From Tessaracoccus palaemonis (GTDB lineage Bacteria > Actinomycetota > Actinomycetes > Propionibacteriales > Propionibacteriaceae): a stretch of DNA of 64,000 nucleotides. Below, piece after piece: positions 30,389-40,892 of this stretch; position 1 is the stretch's first letter; each line of letters starts with the position of its first letter. The position numbers and the translations under genes were made by a program. The DNA lies in NCBI RefSeq assembly GCF_019316905.1, contig NZ_CP079216.1, positions 2,108,001 to 2,172,000 on the forward strand, written 5' to 3'. The notes under the pieces were generated by a model. That model made no database searches. It was given only the letters and a program-made list of their open reading frames with translations, and had not been told where the DNA came from.

Positions 30389-31402
30389 GCGCCGCCCCGA
30401 CGATCCGGCCCGCCTCGGCGCACTGGTCGAGCGTCACGTCCAGGTGCGTGACCGCGCGCAGCGCCGTCGGCCCCAGCGTCGTCAGCCGCACGCCGGCCTC
30501 GACGAGGCGGGCGGAGGTGGCGGGGGCATCCGCCATCGGCACGATGACGATGTTCGTCTCCACGCCCGCCAGGTCGACGGTGCCCGGCGCCTCCGCGTTG
30601 ACGGCCTCCGCGAAGGCGCGCGCGGCGGCGTGGTCGTCGGCGATCCGGGCCAGGTTGTGGTCCAGCGCATGGGCGGCAGCGGCGGCGAGAACCCCGGCCT
30701 GGCGCCACCCGGCACCCAGCCGCTTGCGCTGCACGCGGGCGCGCGCGATGTTGTCGGCGGTACCCACCAGCACCGACCCGACGGGCGCTCCGATCCCCTT
30801 CGACAGGCAGAGGCTGACGGTGTCGAACAGCGCCCCGTACTCCGCGAACGAGCGGCCGGTGACCGCCGCGGCGTTGGCGAGCCGCGCCCCGTCCAGGTGC
30901 AGCTTCACGCCCGCCGCGCGGAACGCCGCGGACAACTCGACCAGCTGATCGAAGTCCTGCACGGTGCCGCCGCCGAAGTTGTGGGTGTCCTCCACCGCGA
31001 CGCAGGCGGTCTCGACGAGGAAGGGCCCGCAGCCGGTGGCGATCAGCGCGGTCACGTCGGAGGCCCCCAGCCGCCCCCGGTCGGACGCCCAGGTCCGCAT
31101 GGTGACGCCGTGCAGCGCGCCGTGCGCGCCCATCTCGGCACGGGCGATGTGCGCCCACTGGTCGCACAGCACCTCCCCGCCGAGCGGGGTGTGCAGCCAC
31201 ACCCCCAGAAGATTGCTCAGCGTGCCGGTGGCACAGAAGAGCCCCGCCTCCTTGCCGAACAGCCCGGCCACGCGCGCCTCGAGGGCGTTGACCGACGGGT
31301 CGTCGCCGTAGACGTCGTCGCCCACCGGGGCGGCCGCCATCGCGGCCAGCATCGTGGCGTCAGGGCGCGTGACGGTGTCGCTGCGCAGGTCGATCACGCC
31401 GG

Positions 31403-31406
<4 letters not shown>
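30378..31406 (-). CDS. ltaE: Low-specificity L-threonine aldolase (PLP enzyme)
   Basis: The 342-residue product begins VTGVIDLRSDTVTRPDATM, the family hallmark, and has VGDDVYGDDPSVNALE, FCATGTLSNLL and a PLP-lysine segment FDTVSLCLSKGIGAPVGSV. It cleaves threonine or allo-threonine to glycine and acetaldehyde. The GTG start overlaps the aroG stop by four bases (GTGA), forming an operon with aroG; the functional link is not obvious. Confidence 0.92.
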
Positions 31407-32788
<1,382 letters not shown>

Positions 32789-32842
32789 GGCGCCAAGGGT
32801 ACTAGAGAGGACACGGGCCCCCGCACGACGGCGGCGCGCTGG

Positions 32843-32856
32843 ACTCCCCCTGGAGT
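32843..32856 (-). terminator. Small hairpin after the response regulator gene
   Basis: ACTCC-CCCT-GGAGT (32843-32856) lies 13 bases beyond the regulator stop on the minus strand. The stem is only 5 bp and no U-tract follows, so this is a weak candidate. Confidence 0.3.
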
Positions 32857-32869
32857 GAACGTCGACGGC

Positions 32870-33532
32870 TCAGGCGTTGGGGTCGTGCAGGCCCTGGTCG
32901 ATGGCATACAGCGTGAGCTCGACGCGGTTGTGCAGCTGCAGCTTCCGCAGCACGTTCTGCACGTGGTTCTGGACCGTGCGGTGCGACACGAACAGCTCGT
33001 CGGCGATCTCCCGGTAGGCCATGCCCTTCGCCACGCGGCGCAGCACCTCGACCTCGCGGCTGGTCAGCACCGGTCCCTCCTCGTTGCGGGAGTGGGCGAC
33101 GTTGACCATCCGGCGGAACTCGCCGAGCACCAGCCCCGCCAGGCCGGGCGTGAACACGGCATCTCCGACCGCGGTGCGCTGCACACCGTCGATCAGCTCC
33201 TCCTTGGAGGCGGACTTCACGAGGTACCCCTTGGCGCCGGCCTTCATGGCGCGCAGCACGTCGTCGCGCTCGCCGGAGGCGGACATGACCAGCACGTGCA
33301 GGTCGGGGAACTCCCCCAGCAGGATCTCGATGCAGGTCGCGCCGTCAGGCTCGGGGATCTGCAGGTCCATCACGATGATCTCGGGCCGTGCGGCCCGCGC
33401 CCGGTCCAGGCACTCGCGCCCGTTCTTGGCGACCGCGACGATCTCGAAGCCGACCTCTGTGAGGTCCTCGCTCAGCGCGTCGATCCACATGGGGTGGTCA
33501 TCGACGAGCATCACACGCCTGCGCTCTGGCAT
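32870..33532 (-). CDS. NarL/LuxR-family response regulator
   Basis: The 220-residue regulator has a receiver domain (VMLVDDHPMW acidic pair, phospho-Asp in EIIVMDLQIPEPDG, LVMSASGE, GYLVKSAS with the conserved Lys) and a C-terminal LuxR helix-turn-helix (LTSREVEVLRRVAKGMAYREIADELFVSHRTVQNHVQNVLRKL). Its ATG overlaps the stop of the kinase gene (TGATG). The pair resembles the MacSR-type system of actinobacteria; its signal is unknown. Confidence 0.93.
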   Translation of the reverse strand: MPERRRVMLVDDHPMWIDALSEDLTEVGFEIVAVAKNGRECLDRARAARPEIIVMDLQIPEPDGATCIEILLGEFPDLHVLVMSASGERDDVLRAMKAGAKGYLVKSASKEELIDGVQRTAVGDAVFTPGLAGLVLGEFRRMVNVAHSRNEEGPVLTSREVEVLRRVAKGMAYREIADELFVSHRTVQNHVQNVLRKLQLHNRVELTLYAIDQGLHDPNA

Positions 33533-34731
33533 CAGGCACCACCTTCCATCTCCGGGCCGTCCAACGGAAAGCGTAGCTCCCACTCGGTACCCGCGCCCGG
33601 CGACGACTTCAGGATCGCCGACCCACCCAGCGCCGCCATCCTCCCGACGATGGAGTCCCGGATGCCCAGCCTGCCGTTGTCCGCGGCCTCCTGCGCCTGA
33701 CCGGCGCTCATGCCGACGCCGTTGTCGCGGACCCAGAGGATCACCTCGTCGTCCAGCTCCTGGTCGAGGAGAATCCACACCTGGGCCCCAGGCCCTGCGT
33801 GTCGCTCGACGTTGGTCAGGATCTCGGCAAGGGTCGCCTCGATCTCGTCGACGAGCCGGCGCGGCACCGTGACCAGCGACGCCATGGTGGACACCGTGAC
33901 CCGGGCTGAGCCGTACTTGTCGAGCGCGGCGGCCAGGTCGACGGTGTCGGCGGCAGCCACCTCGACCTCCCGGTCCTGCAGGTGGCCGCGCAGCTGCGCC
34001 TCCGACTCGCGAGCCAGCGCGGCCAGCCGCAGGCCGCGCGGGCCGAGGGAGGCGCCCTCGCGCTCCACCAGCGCCAGCACCTGCAGCGCGCCGTCGTGCA
34101 CGATGCGCGACAGACGCTCCCTCTCGGCGAGCGACGCGGACCGCATGCGCTCCTGCTCCTGCTGGATGATCGTGGCGCGGAACTGGTTGATCAGCAGCGC
34201 GAGCGCGGCGCTGAGCACGACCATCGCGAACGCCAGGCCCACCCGCTCCCCGACGAACCCGCCGGGGTCGACGAGCATGGCCGCCGCCGTGACGAGCGAG
34301 AACCCGACCCCCCAGCGGATGCTGCGGAAGACGGCGGCGTAGGCCGCGCAGCCACCCGCCCAGTAGCCGGCCAGGGTCAGCACCGACGCCTCCGGCGCAA
34401 CCTGGGCCGTCGTCAGGATGATGGCGCACGTCACCCCGAGGTCCGCCAGGTGGGTCGACAACGTCCGCTGCTGGGATCGGCGCATCCGCCACGAGAGGAA
34501 CAGCTGCCAGTAGAGCAGCGCGATGGTCGCGGCCGCGACCCCGATCACATTGTCGGAGCGCGGCAGCACGATGGCCAGGTTCACCGCGGCCGCCTGCAGC
34601 GCGAGCAGCCCCCGGGCGCCCTCACAGACCACCAGCACCCTGCCGAGCAGGTCGTCGCGGTCACGGAACCACAGCGCCTGCGCCCGCACCCAGGTCAGGG
34701 GACGGGTCGTGTCGGCCGGCCGCTGATTCAC
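33532..34731 (-). CDS. NarL-type sensor histidine kinase
   Basis: A 399-residue kinase with an N-terminal membrane part of about five or six helices (to about residue 185), a coiled segment, the HisKA_3 motif ERERLSRIVHDGALQVLALV with the phospho-His, and a HATPase domain (EILTNVERHAG, WVRDNGVGM, GRLGIRDSIVGRMAALGG). The small extracytoplasmic portion suggests it senses the membrane itself. GTG 34731 overlaps the plsC stop by four bases, so plsC, kinase and regulator form one transcript. Confidence 0.92.
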   Translation of the reverse strand: MNQRPADTTRPLTWVRAQALWFRDRDDLLGRVLVVCEGARGLLALQAAAVNLAIVLPRSDNVIGVAAATIALLYWQLFLSWRMRRSQQRTLSTHLADLGVTCAIILTTAQVAPEASVLTLAGYWAGGCAAYAAVFRSIRWGVGFSLVTAAAMLVDPGGFVGERVGLAFAMVVLSAALALLINQFRATIIQQEQERMRSASLAERERLSRIVHDGALQVLALVEREGASLGPRGLRLAALARESEAQLRGHLQDREVEVAAADTVDLAAALDKYGSARVTVSTMASLVTVPRRLVDEIEATLAEILTNVERHAGPGAQVWILLDQELDDEVILWVRDNGVGMSAGQAQEAADNGRLGIRDSIVGRMAALGGSAILKSSPGAGTEWELRFPLDGPEMEGGA

Positions 34732-35492
34732 GACTCCGGGCGGGGCTCGATGACGGGGGCGTCTCCGCCACCCGGACGGGGCAGCACGAAGGCGTCGGCG
34801 CCGCCGCCGGCGAGGTCCCCATGCTTCACGCGCGACGCGTACACGTCGACGTACTCCTGACCGGTCAGCTGCTGGATGGCGGCCATGGTCTCGTCGGTCA
34901 CCCAGCGCAGGGCCTTGCTGTTGTTCGGGCTCGCCGCGTAGTCCGGGAAGTACAGGGGCCTGCCAATCACCACGACCGGCCGCTTCGCCCAGGGGATGCC
35001 GAAGGGGCCCTTGAAGGACTTGGTGCCGCTGACTCCGACGGGGATGACGGGGACGTCGTGGGTGAGCGCCATGCGCGCCATGCCGGTCTTGCCCTTGTAC
35101 AGCCGGCCGTCCGGGGAACGCGTGCCCTCGGGGTAGATCGCGACGACCCGCCCCTCCTCCAGCACCGCGGTGATCTCACCCAGCGCGGCGGCGCTGGCCC
35201 GGCCGCCGCTGCGATCCATCGACACCATGCCGACGGTCTTGAGGAACCATGCGACGATCTTCTGGCCTGGCCCTCCCTTGCCGGAGAACAACTCCTTCTT
35301 CGCGGGGAACGTGATCTCGCGCGGCATCATGGCCGGCACGACGAGCGAGTCGAGCGCGCCGATGTGATTGCTGGCGAGGATGGCGCCGCCCTCCTTCGGG
35401 AAATTCTCCGCGCCGATCACGATGGTGGAGTAGCCGTACTTCACCAGGGGACGGAAGATCGCGAGCTTGAAGAAGGTGTAGGCAGCCGTCAT
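34728..35492 (-). CDS. plsC: 1-acyl-sn-glycerol-3-phosphate acyltransferase-like protein
   Basis: A 254-residue acyltransferase with block I SNHIGALDSL (H43, D48), block III YPEGTRSPDGRLYKGKTGM and block IV VPVIPVGV. It should acylate lysophosphatidate or a related lipid at the membrane. The ATG follows TAGACT (complement of 35500-35505) by 7 bases: leaderless. Co-transcription with a membrane-sensing two-component pair suggests a link between lipid synthesis and envelope signalling, which is my inference. Confidence 0.88.
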   Translation of the reverse strand: MTAAYTFFKLAIFRPLVKYGYSTIVIGAENFPKEGGAILASNHIGALDSLVVPAMMPREITFPAKKELFSGKGGPGQKIVAWFLKTVGMVSMDRSGGRASAAALGEITAVLEEGRVVAIYPEGTRSPDGRLYKGKTGMARMALTHDVPVIPVGVSGTKSFKGPFGIPWAKRPVVVIGRPLYFPDYAASPNNSKALRWVTDETMAAIQQLTGQEYVDVYASRVKHGDLAGGGADAFVLPRPGGGDAPVIEPRPES

Positions 35493-35499
35493 GGCCAGC

Positions 35500-35524
35500 A
35501 GTCTAATGGCCGTCGCCGTATCCT
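35500..35524. promoter_or_regulatory. Back-to-back leaderless promoters of plsC and the esterase gene
   Basis: The 38-bp gap holds TAGACT for plsC (complement of 35500-35505, 7 bases from ATG) and TATCCT for the esterase (35519-35524, 6 bases from ATG). Any -35 boxes must overlap the opposite promoter or gene. Confidence 0.65.
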
Positions 35525-35530
35525 TCGGCT

Positions 35531-36316
35531 ATGACTCCGCTGCCACCGCTGCCGCCCCGGAACCCCCACCACCCCGTCCTGCCGGAGGCCCGGCCGCTGA
35601 GAATCGGCGAGGGCAGCATCGGGGTGCTCGTGAGCCACGGTTTCACGGGAACGGTCGCCTCCGTGGCGCCGTGGGCCAGGGGAATCGCCGAGAGCGCCGA
35701 GGGCTGGCCGGGCGCCCGCGTCATCGCGCCGCGGCTGCCGGGCCACGGCACGCACTGGCACGACCTGGCGAGGACCCGATGGTGGGACTGGTACTGGGAG
35801 CTGGAGGATGCCTACCACGAGCTCGCCGCGGCCTGCGATGAGGTCTTCGTGGCCGGGCTGTCGATGGGCGGGGCGCTGGCGCTCCTGATTGCCTCCCGCG
35901 AGCCGGTGGCCGGGGTGCTGCTCGTGAATCCCGCCGTCGCCACCCGCGACAGGCGGATCCCCGCAGCGGCGGCGCTGCACAGGGTGCTGCCGTCCCAGCC
36001 GGGCATCGCGTCGGACATCGCGCTCGAGGGCGTCGTGGAGCCCGGCTACGACCGGTTCTCGGTGACCACGCTGAAGACCATGACGGACCTGTGGCGCGTG
36101 ACCCGGGAGGCGCTACCGCGGGTGACCGCCCCCGTGCTTCTGATGCGCTCGGCGGGCGACCACGTCGTCGACGACCTGAGCGGGGAGGTGATCGGCCGCC
36201 ACGTCGCGACCGTGCGCGAGGTGTCGCTGCCGGACAGCTACCACGTCGCGACGCTCGACCACGACGCGCAGCGCATCATCGACGAGTCGCGGGCCTTCAT
36301 CGCGGCCCGCGCCTGA
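35531..36316 (+). CDS. Carboxylesterase / monoacylglycerol lipase-like alpha/beta hydrolase
   Basis: The 261-residue enzyme shows the oxyanion loop VLVSHGFTGT, nucleophile elbow VAGLSMGGALAL, an Asp in LLMRSAGDHVV and a His in LPDSYHVATLDHD. The architecture is that of the Est30-like carboxylesterases acting on short or medium acyl esters. It is cytosolic by lack of signal. The divergent plsC partner suggests a lipid role. The stop is 1 base from the stop of the convergent NlpC/P60 gene. Confidence 0.88.
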   Translation: MTPLPPLPPRNPHHPVLPEARPLRIGEGSIGVLVSHGFTGTVASVAPWARGIAESAEGWPGARVIAPRLPGHGTHWHDLARTRWWDWYWELEDAYHELAAACDEVFVAGLSMGGALALLIASREPVAGVLLVNPAVATRDRRIPAAAALHRVLPSQPGIASDIALEGVVEPGYDRFSVTTLKTMTDLWRVTREALPRVTAPVLLMRSAGDHVVDDLSGEVIGRHVATVREVSLPDSYHVATLDHDAQRIIDESRAFIAARA

Positions 36317-36317
36317 G

Positions 36318-37400
36318 TCAGCCGACGACGCGCACCGCGCCGCTGATCGGCATCGAGCGGAGGCCCGCCACCGTCACGCCGGTGCGGGGGTTGGCTGCGT
36401 GCACGATCCTGCCGCCGCCGATGTACATGCCGACGTGGCTGATGGGGCTGTAGTAGAAGACCAGGTCGCCGGGCCTCAGGTCGGAGATCGAGACCCGGGA
36501 TCCTGCCCCGCTGTACTGCGCGCCGGAGGAGCGGGGCAGGCTGATGCCGGCCTGGCTGTAGGCCCAGTACATGAGGCCGGAGCAGTCGAAGGACGACGGC
36601 CCGGTCGAGCCGAAGACATAGCTGCTTCCCACCTTCGACAGCGCGGCGCTGACGGCGCTGGACGCGCGGCCGGAGCCGGCGGCGGTGCTGGTCGAGTCGC
36701 TGGAGCTGGACGACGAGGCTGTCTCGCTGCGGTCCTCGCCGCGGCTGGCGCCGGCGGATCGGGCCGCGGAGGCCTCAGCGGCAGCGGTGGCCGCAGCCTC
36801 CTCCTCGGCCTGCAGGTCGGCGAGGCGCTGCTGCTCCTCTGCGGAGAGCCTGTCGTAGACGGCCTGCGCCTCGGCCTCCTTCTCGTCATAGTCGGCCTTC
36901 AGCGACTCCTTGGCCTTCGCCTGCTTGTCGGCCTCGGCCTTGGTGTCCGCGGCCTCCGTGCGGAGGGTCTCGAGCTTGGCCTGCTCCAGCTGGAGCTGCT
37001 GGACGCCGGCCGAGGAACGGTCGACCTCGGCCTGCATGGCGGAGAGCCCGGAGAGGAAGTTGGCGGAGTCGCTCGTGGTGAGAAGCTGCGCTGCGAGCGA
37101 GACCGAGTCGTTGCCCATCTGCAGAGCCGCCGCGTCGCCCAGCTCGGTGATGCCGGCGTCGACCTTGGCCTCCTGGGCCTTGAGGTCCGCCTTCAGGGTC
37201 TTGAGCTTCGCGGTGGCCTTGTCCGCGGCGTCGAACGCCTCGATGATCTGCTGATCCAGCGCCGAGGACTCCTGCTGGATGCGGGCGAGCTCGGACTTCG
37301 CCTCAGCCACCGCATCGGGGTCGGCGTTCGCCGAGAGGGTTCCGGTGACCATGCACGCAGCGGCGACGACGCCCACGAGGGCGGTGCGGATTCGCTTCAC
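36318..37400 (-). CDS. Secreted NlpC/P60 peptidoglycan endopeptidase with coiled coil (RipC-like)
   Basis: The 360-residue protein has a signal peptide (cut after about ANA, residue 26), a long coiled coil (about residues 28-215), a Ser/Thr-rich linker and a C-terminal NlpC/P60 domain with C273 (SSFDCSGLMYWAY), H322 (ISHVGMYIGGG) and H334. It should cleave peptide stems of peptidoglycan during division; coiled-coil forms of this type are activated by FtsEX in related bacteria. Position next to the DEDDh-GIY gene matches M. tuberculosis ripC. GTG start with GGAG five bases upstream. Confidence 0.9.
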   Translation of the reverse strand: MKRIRTALVGVVAAACMVTGTLSANADPDAVAEAKSELARIQQESSALDQQIIEAFDAADKATAKLKTLKADLKAQEAKVDAGITELGDAAALQMGNDSVSLAAQLLTTSDSANFLSGLSAMQAEVDRSSAGVQQLQLEQAKLETLRTEAADTKAEADKQAKAKESLKADYDEKEAEAQAVYDRLSAEEQQRLADLQAEEEAAATAAAEASAARSAGASRGEDRSETASSSSSSDSTSTAAGSGRASSAVSAALSKVGSSYVFGSTGPSSFDCSGLMYWAYSQAGISLPRSSGAQYSGAGSRVSISDLRPGDLVFYYSPISHVGMYIGGGRIVHAANPRTGVTVAGLRSMPISGAVRVVG

Positions 37401-37434
37401 AGATACTCCAGACGAGGGGGACCAGTCTGAGAAA

Positions 37435-37463
37435 ACCTTAGAGGCGTCTTAAGGATTTCTCAA
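37435..37463 (-). promoter_or_regulatory. Vegetative promoter of the NlpC/P60 gene
   Basis: On the minus strand TTGAGA (complement of 37458-37463), a 17-base spacer and TAAGGT (complement of 37435-37440) form one of the best -35/-10 pairs in the window. The leader before the GTG at 37400 is about 28 bases with a ribosome site. Confidence 0.7.
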
Positions 37464-37540
37464 GTTGCCCGGCGGGTTGTCCACAGGCGGTCCCTGCCCC
37501 TTCCGCGGAAGTGTCGGAGCCCGTCGGTAACGTCTGGCCC

Positions 37541-39334
37541 ATGACGCCCACCGTGCCGATCCAGCCGTCCTTCGACGACCTCGGCGTCCCGCTGTCGGAG
37601 GTGACCTTCGTCGTGGTGGACCTCGAGACAACCGGGAGCACGGCCGAGAGCGAGATCACGGAGATCGGCGCCGTGAAGGTCTGCGGAGGCGACGTCATCG
37701 GCGAGTTCCAGACGCTCGTGCGCCCCGTCTCCCCCATCCCGCCGATGATCCAGGTCCTCACCGGCATCACCCCCCAACTCGTCGCATCCGCGCCCCCGAT
37801 CGACGTCGCGCTGCCGTCCTTCGACCAGTTCTCCGCGGGTGCGGTGCTTGTCGCGCACAACGCCCGGTTCGACGTGGGCTTCCTGAGGCGCGGCTACGAG
37901 CAGCTCGGTCTGGCGTGGCGCGGGCCGGCCGTGGTCGACACCGTCGCGCTGGCCCGCACCGCACTGCTGCGCGACGAGGTGCCCAACTGCAAGCTGGGCA
38001 CACTGGCCCGCTACTTCCGTTCGACCACCGAGCCGAACCACCGGGCGCTCAGCGACGCCCGCGCCACGGTCGACGTGCTGCACGGGCTCCTCGAACGGGT
38101 CGGGAACCTGGGCGTGGCGACGCTCGAGGACCTCACCGAGTTCGCCGTGAAGGTGTCCCCCGACCGTCGCGCGAAGCGGGTCTGGGCCACCGCTGTCCCG
38201 GAGGCGGCGGGCGTCTACTCCTTCTACACGGACTCCACCGACGCCGACGGCCACCGGCGCCGCGAGGTGCTCTATGTCGGCAAGTCGAACAACCTGCGCC
38301 GACGGGTGCGCTCCTACTTCACCGCCTCGGAGACGCGCGGTCGCATCCACGAGATGGTCCGGGTCGCGACCGGGGTGGACTTCGTGACCTGCGCGACGGA
38401 CCTGGAGGCCGAGGTCCGTGAGCTGCGGATGATCGAGTCCCGGGCGCCCCGCTACAACCGGCGGTCGAAGAACCAGCGCAGGCTGGTGTGGCTGAGGCTG
38501 ACGGACGAGGCCTTCCCCCGCCTGTCGATCGTCACCCGGGTCCCGGACGGGGCGACGGTCTTCGGGCCGTTCCGGAATCGCGAGGGCGCCGAGGAGGCGG
38601 CGCTGACGCTGTACGACGCCTTCAAGGTCCGCCGCTGCAGCACGCGCCTGTCGGCCAGGAAGCCGTCGGCGTCCTGCGCGCTCGCCGAGATGGGCCGCTG
38701 CGTCGCCCCCTGTGAGCTCGGCGAGGGGGCCGAGCGCTACGGCGAGGTCGCCGACGCCCTGCGCGACAGCTGGACCTCGGACGTGCGCCCCGTGCTGCGG
38801 AGCGTCCGGGGCCGCCTGCGCCGCCTCGTGGAGCAGGAACGCTACGAGGAGGCCGGCGTCATCGCGGGCCGGCTGAGCGGCTACTACCGCGCCTCGCTGC
38901 GCCACCACCGGCTGCGATCGCTCGCCGCCGTCCCGCAGCTCATCGCGGCCGTGGAGTCCGCGCGCGGCTGGGACATCCACGTCATCCGCTACGGCAGACT
39001 CGCGGCGGCCACCGCCGCCCCGTCCGCCCTGGCGCGCAGCGCCGCGGAGGAGGCCGCCGCGTCCGCCGAGACGGTGCTGCGGCCCGCCGGCGGCCTGCCC
39101 GCGGGCAGCGTCGAGGAGGCCGAGCGGATCGCGGCCTGGCTCGAACAGCCGGGCGTGAGGCTCATCGAGACCGACGGGGACTGGGCCTGGCCGGTGCACG
39201 CCGGCGTCGCGGAGGGAGCGCTCGCTCTGGAGCTGCTGGGGCCGGAACTCGCCCGCGTCCCCCGCGTGCCCGGACACGACGACGCCCGCCCCGCGGAGCG
39301 GGACGGGCGGTCGGGGTACGTCAGGCCAGCGTGA
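37541..39334 (+). CDS. DEDDh 3'-5' exonuclease fused to a UvrC-like GIY-YIG module
   Basis: The 597-residue product starts with a DnaQ-like exonuclease ([37 protein letters not shown], residues about 20-190). A GIY-YIG domain follows ([27 protein letters not shown]), then a Cys-containing region ([16 protein letters not shown]) and a UvrB-contact-like helical segment, as in UvrC or Cho. Such fusions are conserved in actinobacteria (Rv2191 type) and are presumed to act in DNA repair. The ATG follows TAACGT (37528-37533) by 7 bases, so probably leaderless; GTG 37511 is an alternative. Confidence 0.9.
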   Translation: MTPTVPIQPSFDDLGVPLSEVTFVVVDLETTGSTAESEITEIGAVKVCGGDVIGEFQTLVRPVSPIPPMIQVLTGITPQLVASAPPIDVALPSFDQFSAGAVLVAHNARFDVGFLRRGYEQLGLAWRGPAVVDTVALARTALLRDEVPNCKLGTLARYFRSTTEPNHRALSDARATVDVLHGLLERVGNLGVATLEDLTEFAVKVSPDRRAKRVWATAVPEAAGVYSFYTDSTDADGHRRREVLYVGKSNNLRRRVRSYFTASETRGRIHEMVRVATGVDFVTCATDLEAEVRELRMIESRAPRYNRRSKNQRRLVWLRLTDEAFPRLSIVTRVPDGATVFGPFRNREGAEEAALTLYDAFKVRRCSTRLSARKPSASCALAEMGRCVAPCELGEGAERYGEVADALRDSWTSDVRPVLRSVRGRLRRLVEQERYEEAGVIAGRLSGYYRASLRHHRLRSLAAVPQLIAAVESARGWDIHVIRYGRLAAATAAPSALARSAAEEAAASAETVLRPAGGLPAGSVEEAERIAAWLEQPGVRLIETDGDWAWPVHAGVAEGALALELLGPELARVPRVPGHDDARPAERDGRSGYVRPA

Positions 39335-39830
39335 CGGAGGTGATCACGACGGGCTCGACGGGGCGGTCCATGCGGTCGACCGGCGTCGCGGCGATCGCGT
39401 CGACGACCTTCTGCGAGGTCTCGTCCGTGACGGCACCGAAGATGGTGTGGCGACGGTTGAGGTGCGGGGTCGGCGCGACGGTGATGAAGAACTGCGAGCC
39501 GTTGGTGCCGGGCCCGGCGTTCGCCATCGCGAGAAGGTACGGCTTGTTGAAGCTCAGCTCGGGGTGGAACTCGTCGGCGAAGGTGTAGCCGGGTCCGCCG
39601 CGGCCGTCGCCCCGCGGGTCTCCGCCCTGGATCATGAAGCCGTCGATGATGCGGTGGAACGTCAGGCCGTCGTAGAACCTGCCGGTGGTGGGCTCACCGG
39701 TCTGGAAGTCCACGAACTCCTTGGTGCCGTCGGCCAGGCCGACGAAGTTCGCGACGGTCTGGGGGGCGTGGTCGTTGAACAGCTCGATGACGATGTCACC
39801 GCGGTTGGTGTGCAGCGTGGCAGTGCTCAC
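39321..39830 (-). CDS. Peptidyl-prolyl cis-trans isomerase, cyclophilin type
   Basis: The 169-residue cytosolic cyclophilin contains [33 protein letters not shown] and RRHTIFGAV, including the catalytic Arg and the FFI motif. It catalyses proline isomerisation during folding. The GTG start is preceded by AAAGGAC about 10 bases upstream. It overlaps the convergent DEDDh-GIY gene by 14 bases. Confidence 0.92.
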   Translation of the reverse strand: MSTATLHTNRGDIVIELFNDHAPQTVANFVGLADGTKEFVDFQTGEPTTGRFYDGLTFHRIIDGFMIQGGDPRGDGRGGPGYTFADEFHPELSFNKPYLLAMANAGPGTNGSQFFITVAPTPHLNRRHTIFGAVTDETSQKVVDAIAATPVDRMDRPVEPVVITSVTLA

Positions 39831-39910
39831 TGTGTCTGCGTCCTTTCGAATGGATACGCCCCCAGTCTTGCAGACCGCCCCAACGCGTCGCCCTCTTCCA
39901 CGTTCCCCCC

Positions 39911-39938
39911 TTGCCGAGGACTGGGAAGCCGGTAGCGT
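39911..39938 (+). promoter_or_regulatory. Promoter of the sunset-domain protein gene
   Basis: TTGCCG (39911-39916), 16 bases, then TAGCGT (39933-39938). The leader of about 36 bases ends in GGGAGGA before the GTG at 39981, so this gene is conventionally led, unlike many neighbours. Confidence 0.6.
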
Positions 39939-39980
39939 GGGAGGTGCTCGATCACGAGCCACAACATTTGGGAGGAACTT

Positions 39981-40880
39981 GTGAACACCTCACAAGAACT
40001 GAAGAAGGCCGCCGTGGAGACCGCCTCCGCCGCCGCCGAGTACTCGACCGCCGCATTGAAAGACGGCCTGGACCGCGCCCAGGCACTGCTGAACGAGGCC
40101 CAGAAGCAGGCGGGGCCCGTCCTCAAGGACGCGAGGGTCCGCACCGCTGACTTCGCCTCCAAGCGCCTCGAGGACCTCGAGCCGCACCTCAAGGACGCGC
40201 TGGACCGCGTGCCGCCGGCCGTCGAGGCGGCCAAGGACAAGGTGACCGACGACCTGCTCCCCAGGCTGCAGGACGTCCTGCACCAGGCGGCCGAGCACCC
40301 GGCCGTCGCCGAGGCCACCAGGCGCGGCACCGCCGCCGTCCAGGCGCTGACCGGCGAGCTTGAGCCCGTCAAGAAGAAGAGCAGGGTCCGCTCCGTCGTC
40401 AAGTTCCTCGCCATCGGCGCCGCCGTCGCCGGTGCCGTGGCGGCCCTGCGGCACTTCCTCTCCCCCAAGGACGACGGGTGGACGGCCCACGAGCCGAGCA
40501 AGGCATACGTCAACAACAACGACACCTTCTCGAACGCGGCCAAGTTCGCCTCCGACATCGAGACGCCCACCGAGGCCGAGCCCGAGGCCGAGCCCGAGGC
40601 CGAGGACATCGTCGTGACCGAGGCGGAGGCCGAGGAGCAGAACGACATGACGGCGGAGGGCGCGCCCGCACCCCAGGCCGACTTCGAGGTCGTCGACGGC
40701 TACGGCGAGGGCTCCTACGTGGGCGACGAGCCGCCGGCCGAGTTCATCATCAAGGGCAACGAGCGGTCGAAGAAGTACCACCTCCCCGGCACGGGTGGCT
40801 ACGAGCGCACCATCGCCGAGGTCTGGTTCGCCTCGGAGGAGGCGGCACAGCAGGCCGGCTTCACGAAGGCGCAGCGCTGA
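39981..40880 (+). CDS. Amphipathic-helix membrane protein with C-terminal sunset domain
   Basis: The 299-residue protein has about 130 residues of Ala/Lys/Glu-rich amphipathic helix (apolipoprotein-like), a single transmembrane helix ([22 protein letters not shown], about residues 138-159), an acidic linker with EAEP repeats, and a C-terminal module [20 protein letters not shown] then [19 protein letters not shown]. That module matches the actinobacterial sunset domain, whose function is poorly known. GTG start with GGGAGGA. No partner is adjacent in the same direction; it may organise or contact the membrane or nucleoid, which is speculation. Confidence 0.75.
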   Translation: MNTSQELKKAAVETASAAAEYSTAALKDGLDRAQALLNEAQKQAGPVLKDARVRTADFASKRLEDLEPHLKDALDRVPPAVEAAKDKVTDDLLPRLQDVLHQAAEHPAVAEATRRGTAAVQALTGELEPVKKKSRVRSVVKFLAIGAAVAGAVAALRHFLSPKDDGWTAHEPSKAYVNNNDTFSNAAKFASDIETPTEAEPEAEPEAEDIVVTEAEAEEQNDMTAEGAPAPQADFEVVDGYGEGSYVGDEPPAEFIIKGNERSKKYHLPGTGGYERTIAEVWFASEEAAQQAGFTKAQR

Positions 40881-40892
40881 CGCGCCGCTGAA

